NCBI GenBank assembly: GCA_027484315.1
Contig: JAIXTE010000129.1
Span: 92,043-156,042, forward strand
Length of the DNA stretch: 64,000 nt
Origin: Burkholderiales bacterium
GTDB taxonomy: Bacteria > Pseudomonadota > Gammaproteobacteria > Burkholderiales > Burkholderiaceae_B
Direction of reading: 5' to 3'
A program made the position numbers and the translations under genes. Positions 56,898 to 64,000 of the stretch are shown here, piece after piece. The notes beneath the pieces are model-generated. The model searched no databases, was not told the origin of the DNA, and saw nothing but the letters and a program-made list of their open reading frames with translations. Position 1 is the first letter of the stretch. Every line of letters begins with the position of its first letter.

Positions 56898-57905
56898 TTG
56901 AAAACACAGGAAAAACCCAATCCCGACAGGGCTGTTCTGCTTGAAATTGACGAAAAACATCAAGACCAGCGTCTCGACAATTTCCTGTGCAGTGTTTGCA
57001 AAGGTGTACCGAAAAGCCACGTATTCCGTATTATCCGGTCCGGTGAAGTTCGCATCAACCGAAAGCGGGCAGAAGCGAAAACCAAATTGTGCATTGGCGA
57101 TGTGGTTCGGGTTCCCCCCATTCAGGTGGTGGAAAAACAAAGCCTTGAATCAACGCCTTCAAGCGCTTCATTCAACAAGGTACAGCTGTTGAATGCCGCC
57201 GCCGCAATCCCCATCCTTTTTGAAGACGAACATCTGCTTGTGGTGAACAAACCATCCGGCATGGCCGTTCACGGTGGCTCAGGGTCGTCATTTGGTTTAA
57301 TTGAATGTATTCGGGCACTTAGATCGGAAACTCACCAGGATCTCGAGCTTGTCCACCGAATTGATCGTGAGACTTCTGGAATATTGATCATTTCCAAAAA
57401 ACGTAGTGCTCTTAGGAAGTTACAGGAACAACTTCGAGCCAGATCCTGGAAAAAGTATTACAAAACACTGGTGCTGGGGCATTGGCCTGAGAGCTTGCGT
57501 CAGGTCGATCTGCCCTTGTTGAAAACCCAAAGCAACGAAAAAGAAGCCCGTGTTTTTGTGGACCCATCAGGTGATAACGCCTGTACCAAATTCAAGACTA
57601 TTCAATGTTATAGGTCCCTATATTCAGAATTCACTTTAATTCAGGCGCAAATCCTGACAGGTCGAACCCATCAAATTCGTGTGCACACCAGTGCGAGCAA
57701 GTTTCCGATCGCCGGGGACGACCGATACGGAAATTTCGAGATGAACAAGCAATTGGCGCGACACGGGCTAAAACGCATGTTTTTGCACGCCGCACGCCTG
57801 CAGCTGGTACACCCGGCTACAAATGAATCTATAGTAATAGAGGCGCCTTTGGCCGCTGAATTAGACAGTTTTTTACAAACCTTACAGGCAGTAAACCGCA
57901 AATGA
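56898..57905 (+). CDS. rluC: 23S rRNA pseudouridine synthase RluC
   Basis: This 335-residue RluA-family synthase has an N-terminal S4 RNA-binding domain (LDNFLCSVCKGVPKSHVFRI) and the catalytic motif HRIDRETSG with its aspartate. It isomerises specific uridines in 23S rRNA. The only suitable start is a TTG with a poor ribosome site. It is divergent from rne, the usual neighbour in proteobacteria, and overlaps the HAD gene by 4 bases. Confidence 0.93.
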   Translation: MKTQEKPNPDRAVLLEIDEKHQDQRLDNFLCSVCKGVPKSHVFRIIRSGEVRINRKRAEAKTKLCIGDVVRVPPIQVVEKQSLESTPSSASFNKVQLLNAAAAIPILFEDEHLLVVNKPSGMAVHGGSGSSFGLIECIRALRSETHQDLELVHRIDRETSGILIISKKRSALRKLQEQLRARSWKKYYKTLVLGHWPESLRQVDLPLLKTQSNEKEARVFVDPSGDNACTKFKTIQCYRSLYSEFTLIQAQILTGRTHQIRVHTSASKFPIAGDDRYGNFEMNKQLARHGLKRMFLHAARLQLVHPATNESIVIEAPLAAELDSFLQTLQAVNRK

Positions 57906-58564
57906 CTTACAAAATGGTGGTGTTTGATTGGGATGGCACCATACTGGATTCAACCGGCGCAATTACTCGGGCCATTCAAGGTGCCTGCGTGGATGCCGGT
58001 TTGCCAGATCCTGGCGCAGAAATCGCCTCCTATGTGATTGGTCTGGGCCTGAGTGACGCCCTGCGTCACGCAGCACCTGGCGCAAGCGAGCAACAAATTG
58101 CCATGTTGGTCGATAGTTATCGGCGGCACTACCTGAGCAACGACCATGAGCTTGAGTTGTTCACCGGCGCAATACCCTTGCTGAAACAGCTCAATGAAAT
58201 GGGCGTGATTTGCACAGTAGCCACCGGAAAAAGTCGACAAGGCTTGAATAGGGCCATGTCACATTCCGACACGGGTCGCTACTTCATGGGTTCCCGGTGT
58301 GCAGATGAGTGCCACAGCAAGCCTCATCCTCAAATGATTCTTGAATTGATGGAAGAATTTGACACGGATCCGGCCGATGTCGTCATGATTGGTGACACCA
58401 CGCATGACCTTAACATGGCAAACGCTGCCGGCGTGCATGCACTGTCGGTGCAAACAGGCGCGCATCCGCCCAAATTGCTGAACCAGGTGCCTCACCTGCA
58501 ATCTTTTCATTCCATCAACGAGTTGGCGCCCTGGTTGGTGAAAACCATTTCTTCAAGACTCTGA
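57902..58564 (+). CDS. HAD-family phosphatase (phosphoglycolate phosphatase-like)
   Basis: This 220-residue HAD hydrolase has motif I FDWDGTILDST, motif II in VATGKSRQG, and motif IV MIGDTTHDLNMANAAG, with a helical cap between I and II. It is Gph-like, but the true phosphate substrate is unknown. The ATG overlaps the rluC stop (ATGA). Confidence 0.9.
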   Translation: MTYKMVVFDWDGTILDSTGAITRAIQGACVDAGLPDPGAEIASYVIGLGLSDALRHAAPGASEQQIAMLVDSYRRHYLSNDHELELFTGAIPLLKQLNEMGVICTVATGKSRQGLNRAMSHSDTGRYFMGSRCADECHSKPHPQMILELMEEFDTDPADVVMIGDTTHDLNMANAAGVHALSVQTGAHPPKLLNQVPHLQSFHSINELAPWLVKTISSRL

Positions 58565-58566
58565 TC

Positions 58567-58944
58567 ATGTCTCAAATTCAAGTATGTCAATCAAGCGACC
58601 TGTCTGAAGGTGGCATCGGTTACCGTTTCAGGGTGCTGTATAACGGTGAGGAAACCACAGCCTTTGCCGTACGGGTCGACAACGATGTGCGCTGTTTTCT
58701 CAATCGCTGCTCACATGTTCCCGTTGAGCTGGACTGGAATTACGGCGAATTTCTCGATGATTCAGGGCGGATCATTGTTTGCGCCACCCACGGCGCCAGC
58801 TATGACGCCACTGATGGCAACTGCCTTGGGGGCCCCTGCAGCGGAAACCCTTTGGTCAGATTGGCCATCGAAGAAAAAGACGGTGCTGTGTACTGGACCC
58901 CTTCCGAACAAATTACGGTGCCCGCTGATGGCATTGAGGACTAG
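58567..58944 (+). CDS. Rieske [2Fe-2S] domain protein
   Basis: This 125-residue stand-alone Rieske protein has both cluster motifs: CSH in NRCSHVPVEL and CATH in IVCATHGASYD. It could be an electron-transfer partner; the redox partner is unknown. It sits 2 bases after the HAD gene and 3 bases before sppA, in the rluC operon. Confidence 0.93.
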   Translation: MSQIQVCQSSDLSEGGIGYRFRVLYNGEETTAFAVRVDNDVRCFLNRCSHVPVELDWNYGEFLDDSGRIIVCATHGASYDATDGNCLGGPCSGNPLVRLAIEEKDGAVYWTPSEQITVPADGIED

Positions 58945-58947
58945 AGA

Positions 58948-59904
58948 ATGAGCGAAGAAAACAATCAATGGGAGCGCAAGCTGCTCGAAAAGCTGGCTTC
59001 TGAATCTTTGGTCGAGCAACGGCGCAAACGCCGCTGGGGTATTTTCTTCAAACTCATTGGCGTGGCGTACGTGGGTATCTTGATCGCTTCGGTGATGGGG
59101 TTGGCCAGCGCACCCGGGCTAGAGGTTAGTCGTCACACAGCCCTGGTTAACCTGGATGGGGTCATCGCAACAGATACACTCGCCAGCGCTGATCGTATCA
59201 ACTCCAGTTTGCGCGCTGCATTTGAAAGCGAGCAGTCGGTTGGCGTCATTCTCCGCATCAATAGCCCCGGAGGCAGCCCGGTGCAAGCCGGGTTGATCAA
59301 CGACGAAATTGAGCGACTGCGTACCAAATACCCCACGAAGCCACTTTATGCAGTGGTCGAGGAAGTGTGTGCGTCGGGTGGATATTACATCGCTGCTGCG
59401 GCAGACAAAATTTATGTAGACAAAGCCAGTTTAGTGGGTTCAATTGGCGTGGTCATGAACGGTTTTGGCTTCACCGGCGCCATGGAAAAGCTCGGTGTGG
59501 AACGCCGCCTGATCACCGCGGGCGAAAACAAGGGCTTTCTCGACCCGTTCAGTGCCGCTGATCCCTATCAAACCGAGTTTGCCAAGCAAATGGCCGAAGA
59601 AATTCACCAGCAATTCATCACTGTTGTCAAAGAGGGGCGGGGCGAAAAGCTGAAGTCGAATCCCGAGTTGTTTAGCGGCCTTGTTTGGACCGGTGCAAAA
59701 AGCATCGAGCTCGGACTCGCAGACGAACTGGGCTCCATTGATACCGTGGCCCGGGATGTTCTGAAAGCAGAAGAAATTCTGGATTACACAGAGCAGGATT
59801 CCTTCGCAGAGCGCTTCGCGCAACGGGTCGGTGTGGTGTTCGGAATGGGCATTCGCAGTGCATTTCCTGAATTTGGCACCAGTCAGCGGGTTGGTTTTCA
59901 GTAA
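58948..59904 (+). CDS. sppA: S49-family signal peptide peptidase SppA
   Basis: This 318-residue short-form SppA has one N-terminal membrane helix (FFKLIGVAYVGILIASVMGLAS). The protease domain has INSPGGSPV and the catalytic-serine segment VCASGGYYIAAAADKIYV. It degrades cleaved signal peptides in or near the inner membrane. It is the last gene of the rluC–HAD–Rieske–sppA operon. Confidence 0.93.
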   Translation: MSEENNQWERKLLEKLASESLVEQRRKRRWGIFFKLIGVAYVGILIASVMGLASAPGLEVSRHTALVNLDGVIATDTLASADRINSSLRAAFESEQSVGVILRINSPGGSPVQAGLINDEIERLRTKYPTKPLYAVVEEVCASGGYYIAAAADKIYVDKASLVGSIGVVMNGFGFTGAMEKLGVERRLITAGENKGFLDPFSAADPYQTEFAKQMAEEIHQQFITVVKEGRGEKLKSNPELFSGLVWTGAKSIELGLADELGSIDTVARDVLKAEEILDYTEQDSFAERFAQRVGVVFGMGIRSAFPEFGTSQRVGFQ

Positions 59905-59954
59905 TGCGAGGTTAAATCACTTGACGCTGGTTTAATGTCCAGCGGATTTAGCAA

Positions 59955-60034
59955 CCATGGCGTTTAGCATCCATGGCGTTTAACACCCATGGCGTTTAAC
60001 ACCCATGGCGTTTAACACCCATGGCGTTTAACAC
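59955..60034. repeat. Five tandem 16-base repeats CCATGGCGTTTAACAC
   Basis: Five back-to-back copies occupy exactly 80 bases. The last four are identical, and the first differs at two positions (…TTTAGCAT). A degenerate extra unit may precede them. Each contains an NcoI-type palindrome CCATGG. Confidence 0.95.
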
Positions 60035-60036
60035 CC

Positions 60037-60049
60037 ACTCGGCGCGAGT
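60037..60049. repeat. Short palindrome ACTCG-GCG-CGAGT
   Basis: A 5-base perfect inverted repeat around GCG forms the junction between the 16-base repeats and the large structured element. Its core is an inverted version of the CGCGCCGAGT motif found at 60530 and 60621. Confidence 0.7.
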
Positions 60050-60211
60050 ACCAACCGCTCGCCCGAAAACCTGTATCTCCCTCTTTGATCCAGCCCACTG
60101 CTCACAAACACTCGGCAAAACAGATGACCGAGTGCTTGTGACGCCCTGAGGGCATACGCAGTGGGCTGAACCAAACGGGCAGGTTTTTTTGAAAGGCGAA
60201 GCGGCTGGTAC
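60048..60211. ncRNA. Highly structured 164-nt element, possible noncoding RNA or mobile palindrome
   Basis: Nested long-range pairing is visible. The ends GTACCAACCGCT-CGCC and GGCGAAGCGGCTGGTAC pair at almost all positions. Inside are AAAACCTG/CAGGTTTT and an 11-base perfect stem CAGCCCACTGC/GCAGTGGGCTG. That stem encloses two arms: CACAAACACTCGG/CCGAGTGCTTGTG with one mismatch, and GCCC-TGA-GGGC. A T7 run follows the second stem on the plus strand. I do not recognise it as 6S, RNase P RNA or tmRNA. Strand and transcription are unknown. Confidence 0.5.
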
Positions 60212-60330
60212 ATCGCTACCGATCGGGTGCTAAGCAGCCGGTGATTGATCCCGCTGTGGATTCATCTCAAGATGCTGGCTCTGAAGGTCGCACGTACATT
60301 AGCCTACTCGGCAGCCTGTTGCTTGTATCA

Positions 60331-60365
60331 CGGTAGCGTTTTGCCGACTCGGTAGCGTGTTTGCC
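60331..60365. repeat. Direct repeat CGGTAGCGTTTTGCC
   Basis: CGGTAGCGTTTTGCC (60331) and CGGTAGCGTGTTTGCC (60350) are 19 bases apart, differing by a one-base insertion. Confidence 0.8.
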
Positions 60366-60429
60366 AGTTCTGCACATTCAAGAAAATCGCCCCGTTTGAG
60401 CATGGCTTCAATGTTCGCGCGCTGCGCGA

Positions 60430-60468
60430 CACCCAGGCCCGACTTTGTTTTTTGTCGGGACTTGGGTG
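60430..60468. repeat. Interrupted hairpin CACCCA…CCCGAC / GTCGGG…TGGGTG
   Basis: Two 6-base stems separated by a small internal loop surround a T-rich loop. It has no terminal T-tract on either strand, so it is not a clear terminator. Confidence 0.6.
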
Positions 60469-60514
60469 AATGCAAAGCTTTGCTTCAAAAAGGGATCAGC
60501 GGTTTTCTGTGCAG

Positions 60515-60655
60515 AATCAGGCAACCCGCGCCGAGTAGGCTTATGCACGGTCTATGTGTTAAATCAGGCAGCCCGCACCGAGTAGGCATGAACAAGGTCT
60601 GTATGCCGAATCAAGCATCTCGCGCCGAGTAGGCAACTGCACCAATCAGGTCAGC
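60515..60655. repeat. Three 47-base-spaced repeats with CGCGCCGAGTAGGC core
   Basis: AATCAGGCANCCCGCGCCGAGTAGGC-like units start at 60515, 60562 and 60609, spaced 47 bases, and a partial AATCAGG occurs at 60644. About 21 bases between cores are not conserved. An inverted copy (GCCTACTCGGCAGCCTG) lies at 60303. The last unit runs into the 3' end of the methyltransferase gene. Confidence 0.85.
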
Positions 60656-61338
60656 CACAGGAAAAGACAGGGTAGTTTCCCCGGCGCAGGCGGTTGCTTT
60701 CTCCAGTTGGCCACAGTTTTGGTCTGGATAAACTGATCATCGCCAGTCAAATCCCACCCAACACACAGCAAGGTACTGTCTGAGAGTTGCTTTAATAAAG
60801 CCTCAATCAGCTTGTCATTGCGAAAAGGGGTTTCAATCACCAATTGTGTGCAGTTCTGGCTTTTGGATTCCCGCTCGGTCTGCTTGATCCAGCTATCGCG
60901 CTGTGCGGGCTCAAGCGGAGGGTAGCCGTGAAAGCGGAAACTTTGACCATTCAGTCCGCTGGCCATCAAGGCCAACAATATTGAGCTGGGCCCCACCAGT
61001 GGGTTCACCGGGCAACCCATTTTGTGGGCCAAAGCAACGATTTCAGCGCCAGGGTCGGCCACGCCCGGGCAGCCCGCATCACTCATGACTGCAATAGGAT
61101 CGCCCGCTTTGCACTGTTCAATCAGCGCAGACCGTTGATCTAGGTCAAGTCTGGATATTTCCAGAATCTGTAAATCCCGAATGGCCACCGGCATGTTGAA
61201 ATGTCCCAAGGCTGCGCGCGCAGGCTTGGCGTTTTCAACCAGCCAGGTTTTGCATTGCTGAACCAAGTGCAGGTCGGCCTGTAATATCGGCAACTTCGGC
61301 GATTTCTGACTTAAGGGGCTGGGGACAAGGTAAAGCAT
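60646..61338 (-). CDS. SAM-dependent methyltransferase, RsmI-like tetrapyrrole-methylase fold
   Basis: This 230-residue protein has the tetrapyrrole methylase fold with VMSDAGCPGVADPGAEIV, the SAM-binding signature seen in RsmI (16S rRNA C1402 2'-O-methyltransferase), and LVGPSSILLALMASGLNGQ. It is shorter than typical RsmI (about 285 residues) and lacks its C-terminal region, so it belongs to the compact RsmI-like family often found next to maf. The substrate is therefore uncertain. It starts 1 base before the maf stop codon region, in the same direction. Confidence 0.88.
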   Translation of the reverse strand: MLYLVPSPLSQKSPKLPILQADLHLVQQCKTWLVENAKPARAALGHFNMPVAIRDLQILEISRLDLDQRSALIEQCKAGDPIAVMSDAGCPGVADPGAEIVALAHKMGCPVNPLVGPSSILLALMASGLNGQSFRFHGYPPLEPAQRDSWIKQTERESKSQNCTQLVIETPFRNDKLIEALLKQLSDSTLLCVGWDLTGDDQFIQTKTVANWRKQPPAPGKLPCLFLWLT

Positions 61339-61339
61339 C

Positions 61340-61921
61340 TCAGGGTAGCGTCACTTCAAACTGCCTCAGGGCACTGGATACTTCTATTAGAGGCAATCCA
61401 ATCAGGGCGGTTGGGTCACTGGACTCCACTCTTTTCAATAAAGAAATACCAAGTCCCTCACTTTTGGCAGAGCCAGCGCAGTCATAGGGCTCCTCTGCAA
61501 TCAGGTAGCGTTCGATCTCGGCCGCATCCAATTCACGAAACTCAACCGATGTGGGCACCGTGAATTCAATGGTCTGGGCGGTTTCTACACAGCAGACACA
61601 CACCGCCGTGTGAAATACAATCGTTTTGTTGCTCATGCTGCGCAGTTGGGCGCGTGCGCGGTCATGTGTGCCGGGCTTGCTGATTGCCACGCCATCCACA
61701 TCTGCAACCTGGTCTGAACCGATGACAATGGAAGAAGGGTGCTCAACAGCCACAGCCAAGGCTTTTTCTCGCGCCAGGCGCTTGCAGGTATCCAACGGCG
61801 TTTCTCCCTGTTTGGGAGTTTCATCGATTTGAGGCGATTCACACCGAAAATTGATCTGCAGGCGCGCCAAAAGCTCACGACGGTACTTGGAACTGGATGC
61901 TAAATACAGGGAACGGGTCAT
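61340..61921 (-). CDS. yceF: Maf-family nucleoside triphosphate pyrophosphatase (YceF-like)
   Basis: This 193-residue Maf protein begins with the characteristic LYLASSSKYRRELLARL and has IVIGSDQVADVDG. It hydrolyses non-canonical nucleotides; the YceF subgroup, by its position next to yceD-rpmF-plsX, prefers m7GTP. It diverges from yceD with 74 bases between. Confidence 0.93.
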   Translation of the reverse strand: MTRSLYLASSSKYRRELLARLQINFRCESPQIDETPKQGETPLDTCKRLAREKALAVAVEHPSSIVIGSDQVADVDGVAISKPGTHDRARAQLRSMSNKTIVFHTAVCVCCVETAQTIEFTVPTSVEFRELDAAEIERYLIAEEPYDCAGSAKSEGLGISLLKRVESSDPTALIGLPLIEVSSALRQFEVTLP

Positions 61922-61939
61922 TTGATTTGGATGCTGGCT

Positions 61940-61968
61940 TTGACATAAAACGTTAGGCAGAGTATTAT
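61940..61968 (+). promoter_or_regulatory. Strong sigma-70 promoter of yceD–rpmF–plsX–fabH
   Basis: TTGACA (perfect) and TATTAT (5 of 6) are separated by exactly 17 bases. The predicted start is about 20 bases before the yceD ATG. Confidence 0.8.
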
Positions 61969-61995
61969 CGCGCGTTTCCTGCTTTTCTTATCCGC

Positions 61996-62583
61996 ATGCG
62001 GCACAAAGGCCCACTAAAACAGTTTGACGAATTCGACGCATGGTCGTTTTCTCGCTCGGGCGAACGCATTCGCAGTGATGAAGTGAAGTTTGACTTCCCA
62101 AGGCTGGCTGGCGACGAAAGCATATCGGCCAGTCATGTTGAAAATTGGGAAATTTCCGGGCGAATCAACGCCAAGTCTGAAAGCGTAATCCGGTTTCAAG
62201 GCCGGTTTTCTGCTGAGTTTTCTTGCGTAGTATGTGGTTCTGGCGTGCAGCACGTCATCGACTTTGATCGTCATTTGGTGCTGGTTACTTCAGAATCTCA
62301 GGCCGATGTTTACGATGAAGAGACACTTGACGAGCAAACTGATGTGGTTGCATGCCCGGGTGCGATAAACTTGCGCGACTGGCTCGAAGACGAAATACTG
62401 TTGGCTTGTCCTATGTTTCCAAAGCATGATGCCTGCTCGGATGTCGCAGGGCGGTCATGGCGGGACAGTGAGTCCGACGAAGATACTGATGATCACCAGG
62501 ATGACACTGCTGGTGATACAAAACAGGAAGTACAGCGTCCTTTTGCCAACCTGGGCGATTTGCTCAAGGGCAGCAAAAAGTAA
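61996..62583 (+). CDS. yceD: YceD / DUF177 protein
   Basis: This 195-residue DUF177 protein has the CX2C-type pair FSCVVCG in the middle and an acidic C-terminal tail. The family is tied to 23S rRNA accumulation and is almost always located before rpmF, as here. No clear ribosome site precedes the ATG, consistent with a short leader from the promoter just upstream. Confidence 0.92.
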   Translation: MRHKGPLKQFDEFDAWSFSRSGERIRSDEVKFDFPRLAGDESISASHVENWEISGRINAKSESVIRFQGRFSAEFSCVVCGSGVQHVIDFDRHLVLVTSESQADVYDEETLDEQTDVVACPGAINLRDWLEDEILLACPMFPKHDACSDVAGRSWRDSESDEDTDDHQDDTAGDTKQEVQRPFANLGDLLKGSKK

Positions 62584-62607
62584 CACTTTTATACATGGAG
62601 CTTTAAA

Positions 62608-62790
62608 ATGGCCGTTCAACAGAACAAAAAATCACCTTCCAAGCGTGGCATGCACCGCTCACACCAGAACCTGACAGCGCCGACCTTGTCTGCTGATTCT
62701 TCTTCTGGTGAAACACACCTGCGCCACCACATCAGCCCCAACGGCATGTACCGTGGCAAGAAAGTTGTAAAGACCAAAGCTGACGAGTAA
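62608..62790 (+). CDS. rpmF: 50S ribosomal protein L32
   Basis: This 60-residue L32 has the typical basic N-terminus ([21 protein letters not shown]) and [13 protein letters not shown]. It is a structural protein of the large ribosomal subunit. GGAG lies seven bases before the ATG. It sits 24 bases after yceD and before plsX, the conserved order. Confidence 0.98.
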   Translation: MAVQQNKKSPSKRGMHRSHQNLTAPTLSADSSSGETHLRHHISPNGMYRGKKVVKTKADE

Positions 62791-62854
62791 TTATTTACTG
62801 ATCAACCAGGCAACTGCAGTCTGTTGCCATGAAAACCAAAAGGTCTAAGAACGG

Positions 62855-63937
62855 ATGGTTCGCATAGCGATTGATTGCATGGGTGGAGATCACGGTTTGT
62901 CGGTCACCATCCCGGCCTGTTTGCGCTTTATCAAGCTGCACCCGGATGTACAGCTTGTTTTGGTAGGAAAGCAGATAGAAATTGAAGCTGCCCTGGCCAA
63001 GAAAAAGGCATTGGAGCTCCCCCAAATTACCATTCGTCACGCCAGTGAAGTGGTGGAAATGGACGAGCCTCCTGCTCAGGCCCTGCGCAATAAAAAAGAC
63101 TCATCGATTCGGGTGTGTGCCAACCTCGTGAAAGACGGATTGGCGTCTGCGTTCGTCAGTGCCGGCAATACCGGTGCACTGATGGCCATCTCCCGGTTTG
63201 TACTCAAAACCTTGGACAGCATCGACCGGCCAGCGATTGCCTCGTCTTTGCCCAACATGAAGGGCAAGGGTACGCTGATGCTCGACCTTGGCGCAAACGT
63301 CGATTGCGACCCGTCGCATCTGTTTCAGTTCGCCGTCATGGGTTCTGCCTTTGTCAAAGGCATCGAAGGAATTGACAGGCCAACCGTGGGTCTGCTCAAT
63401 ATCGGCGAAGAAGTCATCAAGGGAAATGAGGTTGTTAAAAAAACATCCGAGCTGTTGCGTGCCAGTGAATTGAATTTCTACGGCAACGTGGAAGGCAATG
63501 ACATCTACAAAGGCACCACCGATGTCGTGGTTTGTGATGGCTTTGTGGGCAATGTGGCCCTCAAAACCTCTGAAGGCCTGGCTCAAATGCTGGGCGACAT
63601 CATTAAAACCGAATTTAAAAGAGGCCTGTGGCCCAAGGTGGCTGCGGTATTTGCTGCGCCAGTGTTGCTCCGATTCAAAAAAAGGGTGGATCACCGCCGA
63701 TACAACGGGGCAGCTTTGCTAGGGCTTAAGGGGATTGTGATAAAAAGCCACGGCTCGGCAGATGCCTATGCCTTCTTCTATGCGATCAAGCGAGCTTACG
63801 ATGCCGCCAACGGCAATTTGTTGGACAGCATTAGGCTCACGATGTCGCACTACGTACCTTTGGCCGCGCCAGCGACCACAGGCATCGGGGAAGCAGTCGC
63901 AGCACCAGTCGAGGCAAAACCTGACCAAGTGATTTAA
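62855..63937 (+). CDS. plsX: Phosphate acyltransferase PlsX
   Basis: This 360-residue PlsX makes acyl-phosphate from acyl-ACP for phospholipid synthesis. Conserved regions are [31 protein letters not shown] and [13 protein letters not shown]. It is a peripheral inner-membrane enzyme. The stop overlaps the fabH ATG (TAATG), coupling fatty-acid initiation with phospholipid synthesis. Confidence 0.97.
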   Translation: MVRIAIDCMGGDHGLSVTIPACLRFIKLHPDVQLVLVGKQIEIEAALAKKKALELPQITIRHASEVVEMDEPPAQALRNKKDSSIRVCANLVKDGLASAFVSAGNTGALMAISRFVLKTLDSIDRPAIASSLPNMKGKGTLMLDLGANVDCDPSHLFQFAVMGSAFVKGIEGIDRPTVGLLNIGEEVIKGNEVVKKTSELLRASELNFYGNVEGNDIYKGTTDVVVCDGFVGNVALKTSEGLAQMLGDIIKTEFKRGLWPKVAAVFAAPVLLRFKKRVDHRRYNGAALLGLKGIVIKSHGSADAYAFFYAIKRAYDAANGNLLDSIRLTMSHYVPLAAPATTGIGEAVAAPVEAKPDQVI

Positions 63938-64000
63938 TGTCTCCATACAGTGCGATTCTTGGCACAGGCGCAAGCCTGCCAAGGCGCGCAGTTTCAAACC
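63937..64000 (+). CDS. fabH: 3-oxoacyl-ACP synthase III FabH, 5' end only
   Basis: An ORF starting at the ATG in TAATG encodes SPYSAILGTGASLPRRAVSN, the N-terminal pattern of FabH (Y-x-x-ILGTG-x-x-LP). It runs off the window end after 21 codons. FabH starts fatty-acid chains from acetyl-CoA and malonyl-ACP. Position after plsX supports the call. Confidence 0.88.
   Translation, partial: MSPYSAILGTGASLPRRAVSN

Larger units (their letters stand above)
59905..60645. other. Repeat-rich gene-free island between sppA and the methyltransferase gene
   Basis: About 740 bases contain no credible gene (the 91-residue track ORF runs through repeats). In order it holds a CGCTGG/CCAGCG hairpin (59925–59944), five 16-base tandem repeats, a 164-base structured element, a pair of CGGTAGCG repeats, a long hairpin and three 47-base CCGAGTAGGC repeats. 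Its composition differs from flanking genes. Confidence 0.8.

Noticed and set aside
59955-60034. Replication-origin iterons
   Set aside because: The repeats are regular, but there is no rep gene, DnaA-box cluster or AT-rich unwinding segment nearby.
60048-60211. 6S RNA, RNase P RNA or tmRNA
   Set aside because: The conserved cores of those RNAs (for example GAGGAAAGTCC of RNase P) are absent and the fold is a three-way junction.
60357-60632. 91-codon ORF in the repeat island
   Set aside because: It crosses the hairpin and the 47-bp repeats, has no ribosome site, and its C-terminus simply translates the repeat.
60515-60655. CRISPR array
   Set aside because: Repeats are imperfect with a 47-bp period and only three copies, and no cas genes are present.

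Overview
The window looks like a chromosomal segment of a betaproteobacterium of the order Burkholderiales. The support is the block maf/yceF–yceD–rpmF–plsX–fabH, RNase E next to rluC, a flhDC pair, the paired cyanophycin synthetases, and a moderate GC content. A Limnobacter-like genus would fit, but that is an inference from overall character and not from a marker gene. I see no rRNA, tRNA, prophage, insertion sequence or CRISPR array.

Layout. (1) 38–7631: cyanophycin genes. A CphA2-like synthetase without the Mur-type P-loop is followed by full-length CphA on the minus strand. Divergent from them are a fused ABC exporter and a DUF1854 protein. (2) 7642–18016: flhD/flhC (flagellar master regulator), an alpha/beta hydrolase, an amidase, a YchJ-like protein, a small heat-shock protein with a possible heat-responsive leader, the pxpBCA 5-oxoprolinase operon, a YkgJ-like protein, and a CBS/nucleotidyltransferase plus exonuclease pair. 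(3) 18022–28134: a lipid/redox set (two hotdog proteins, iron-type alcohol dehydrogenase, FadH-like reductase), an orphan FtsX-type permease, a truncated hemoglobin, rmuC and an asparaginase. (4) 28188–35259: a complete type I secretion locus (ABC exporter, HlyD adaptor, TolC fused to an NTF2-like domain). An unusual Cys/Pro/Glu-rich protein with near-identical 24-residue repeats lies between the export genes and is probably the cargo or a surface partner.

(5) 35376–48626: formate oxidation. The minus strand carries moaA–fdhD–mobA–moeA for molybdenum cofactor. The plus strand carries DUF3305 and DUF3306 genes, then an apparently sigma-54-controlled operon: poly-ferredoxin, TorD-like chaperone, small Tat protein, FdhA, FdhB, small lipoprotein and cytochrome b subunit. 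(6) 49051–50103: a secreted lipase-like lipoprotein. (7) 50144–53286: a compact operon that I consider the most novel item. It has a 74-residue peptide ending in GGFVW, two paralogous radical-SAM enzymes with partial SPASM/twitch motifs, and a PqqC-like (heme-oxygenase-fold) probable diiron enzyme. It has its own sigma-70-like promoter and an intergenic hairpin. It looks like a RiPP or ribosomal-cofactor pathway comparable in logic to PQQ or mycofactocin.

(8) 53402–59904: RNase E with a long structured leader, then rluC–HAD phosphatase–Rieske protein–sppA. (9) 59905–60645: a 740-base gene-free island packed with repeats and a strikingly structured 164-nt element. (10) 60646–64000: an RsmI-type methyltransferase, maf/yceF, and the yceD–rpmF–plsX–fabH (partial) operon behind a strong sigma-70 promoter.

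Within the window the genes cover nitrogen/carbon storage (cyanophycin), formate respiration with its cofactor supply, protein secretion, and RNA and envelope housekeeping. The peptide operon is inserted between a lipase gene and rne.
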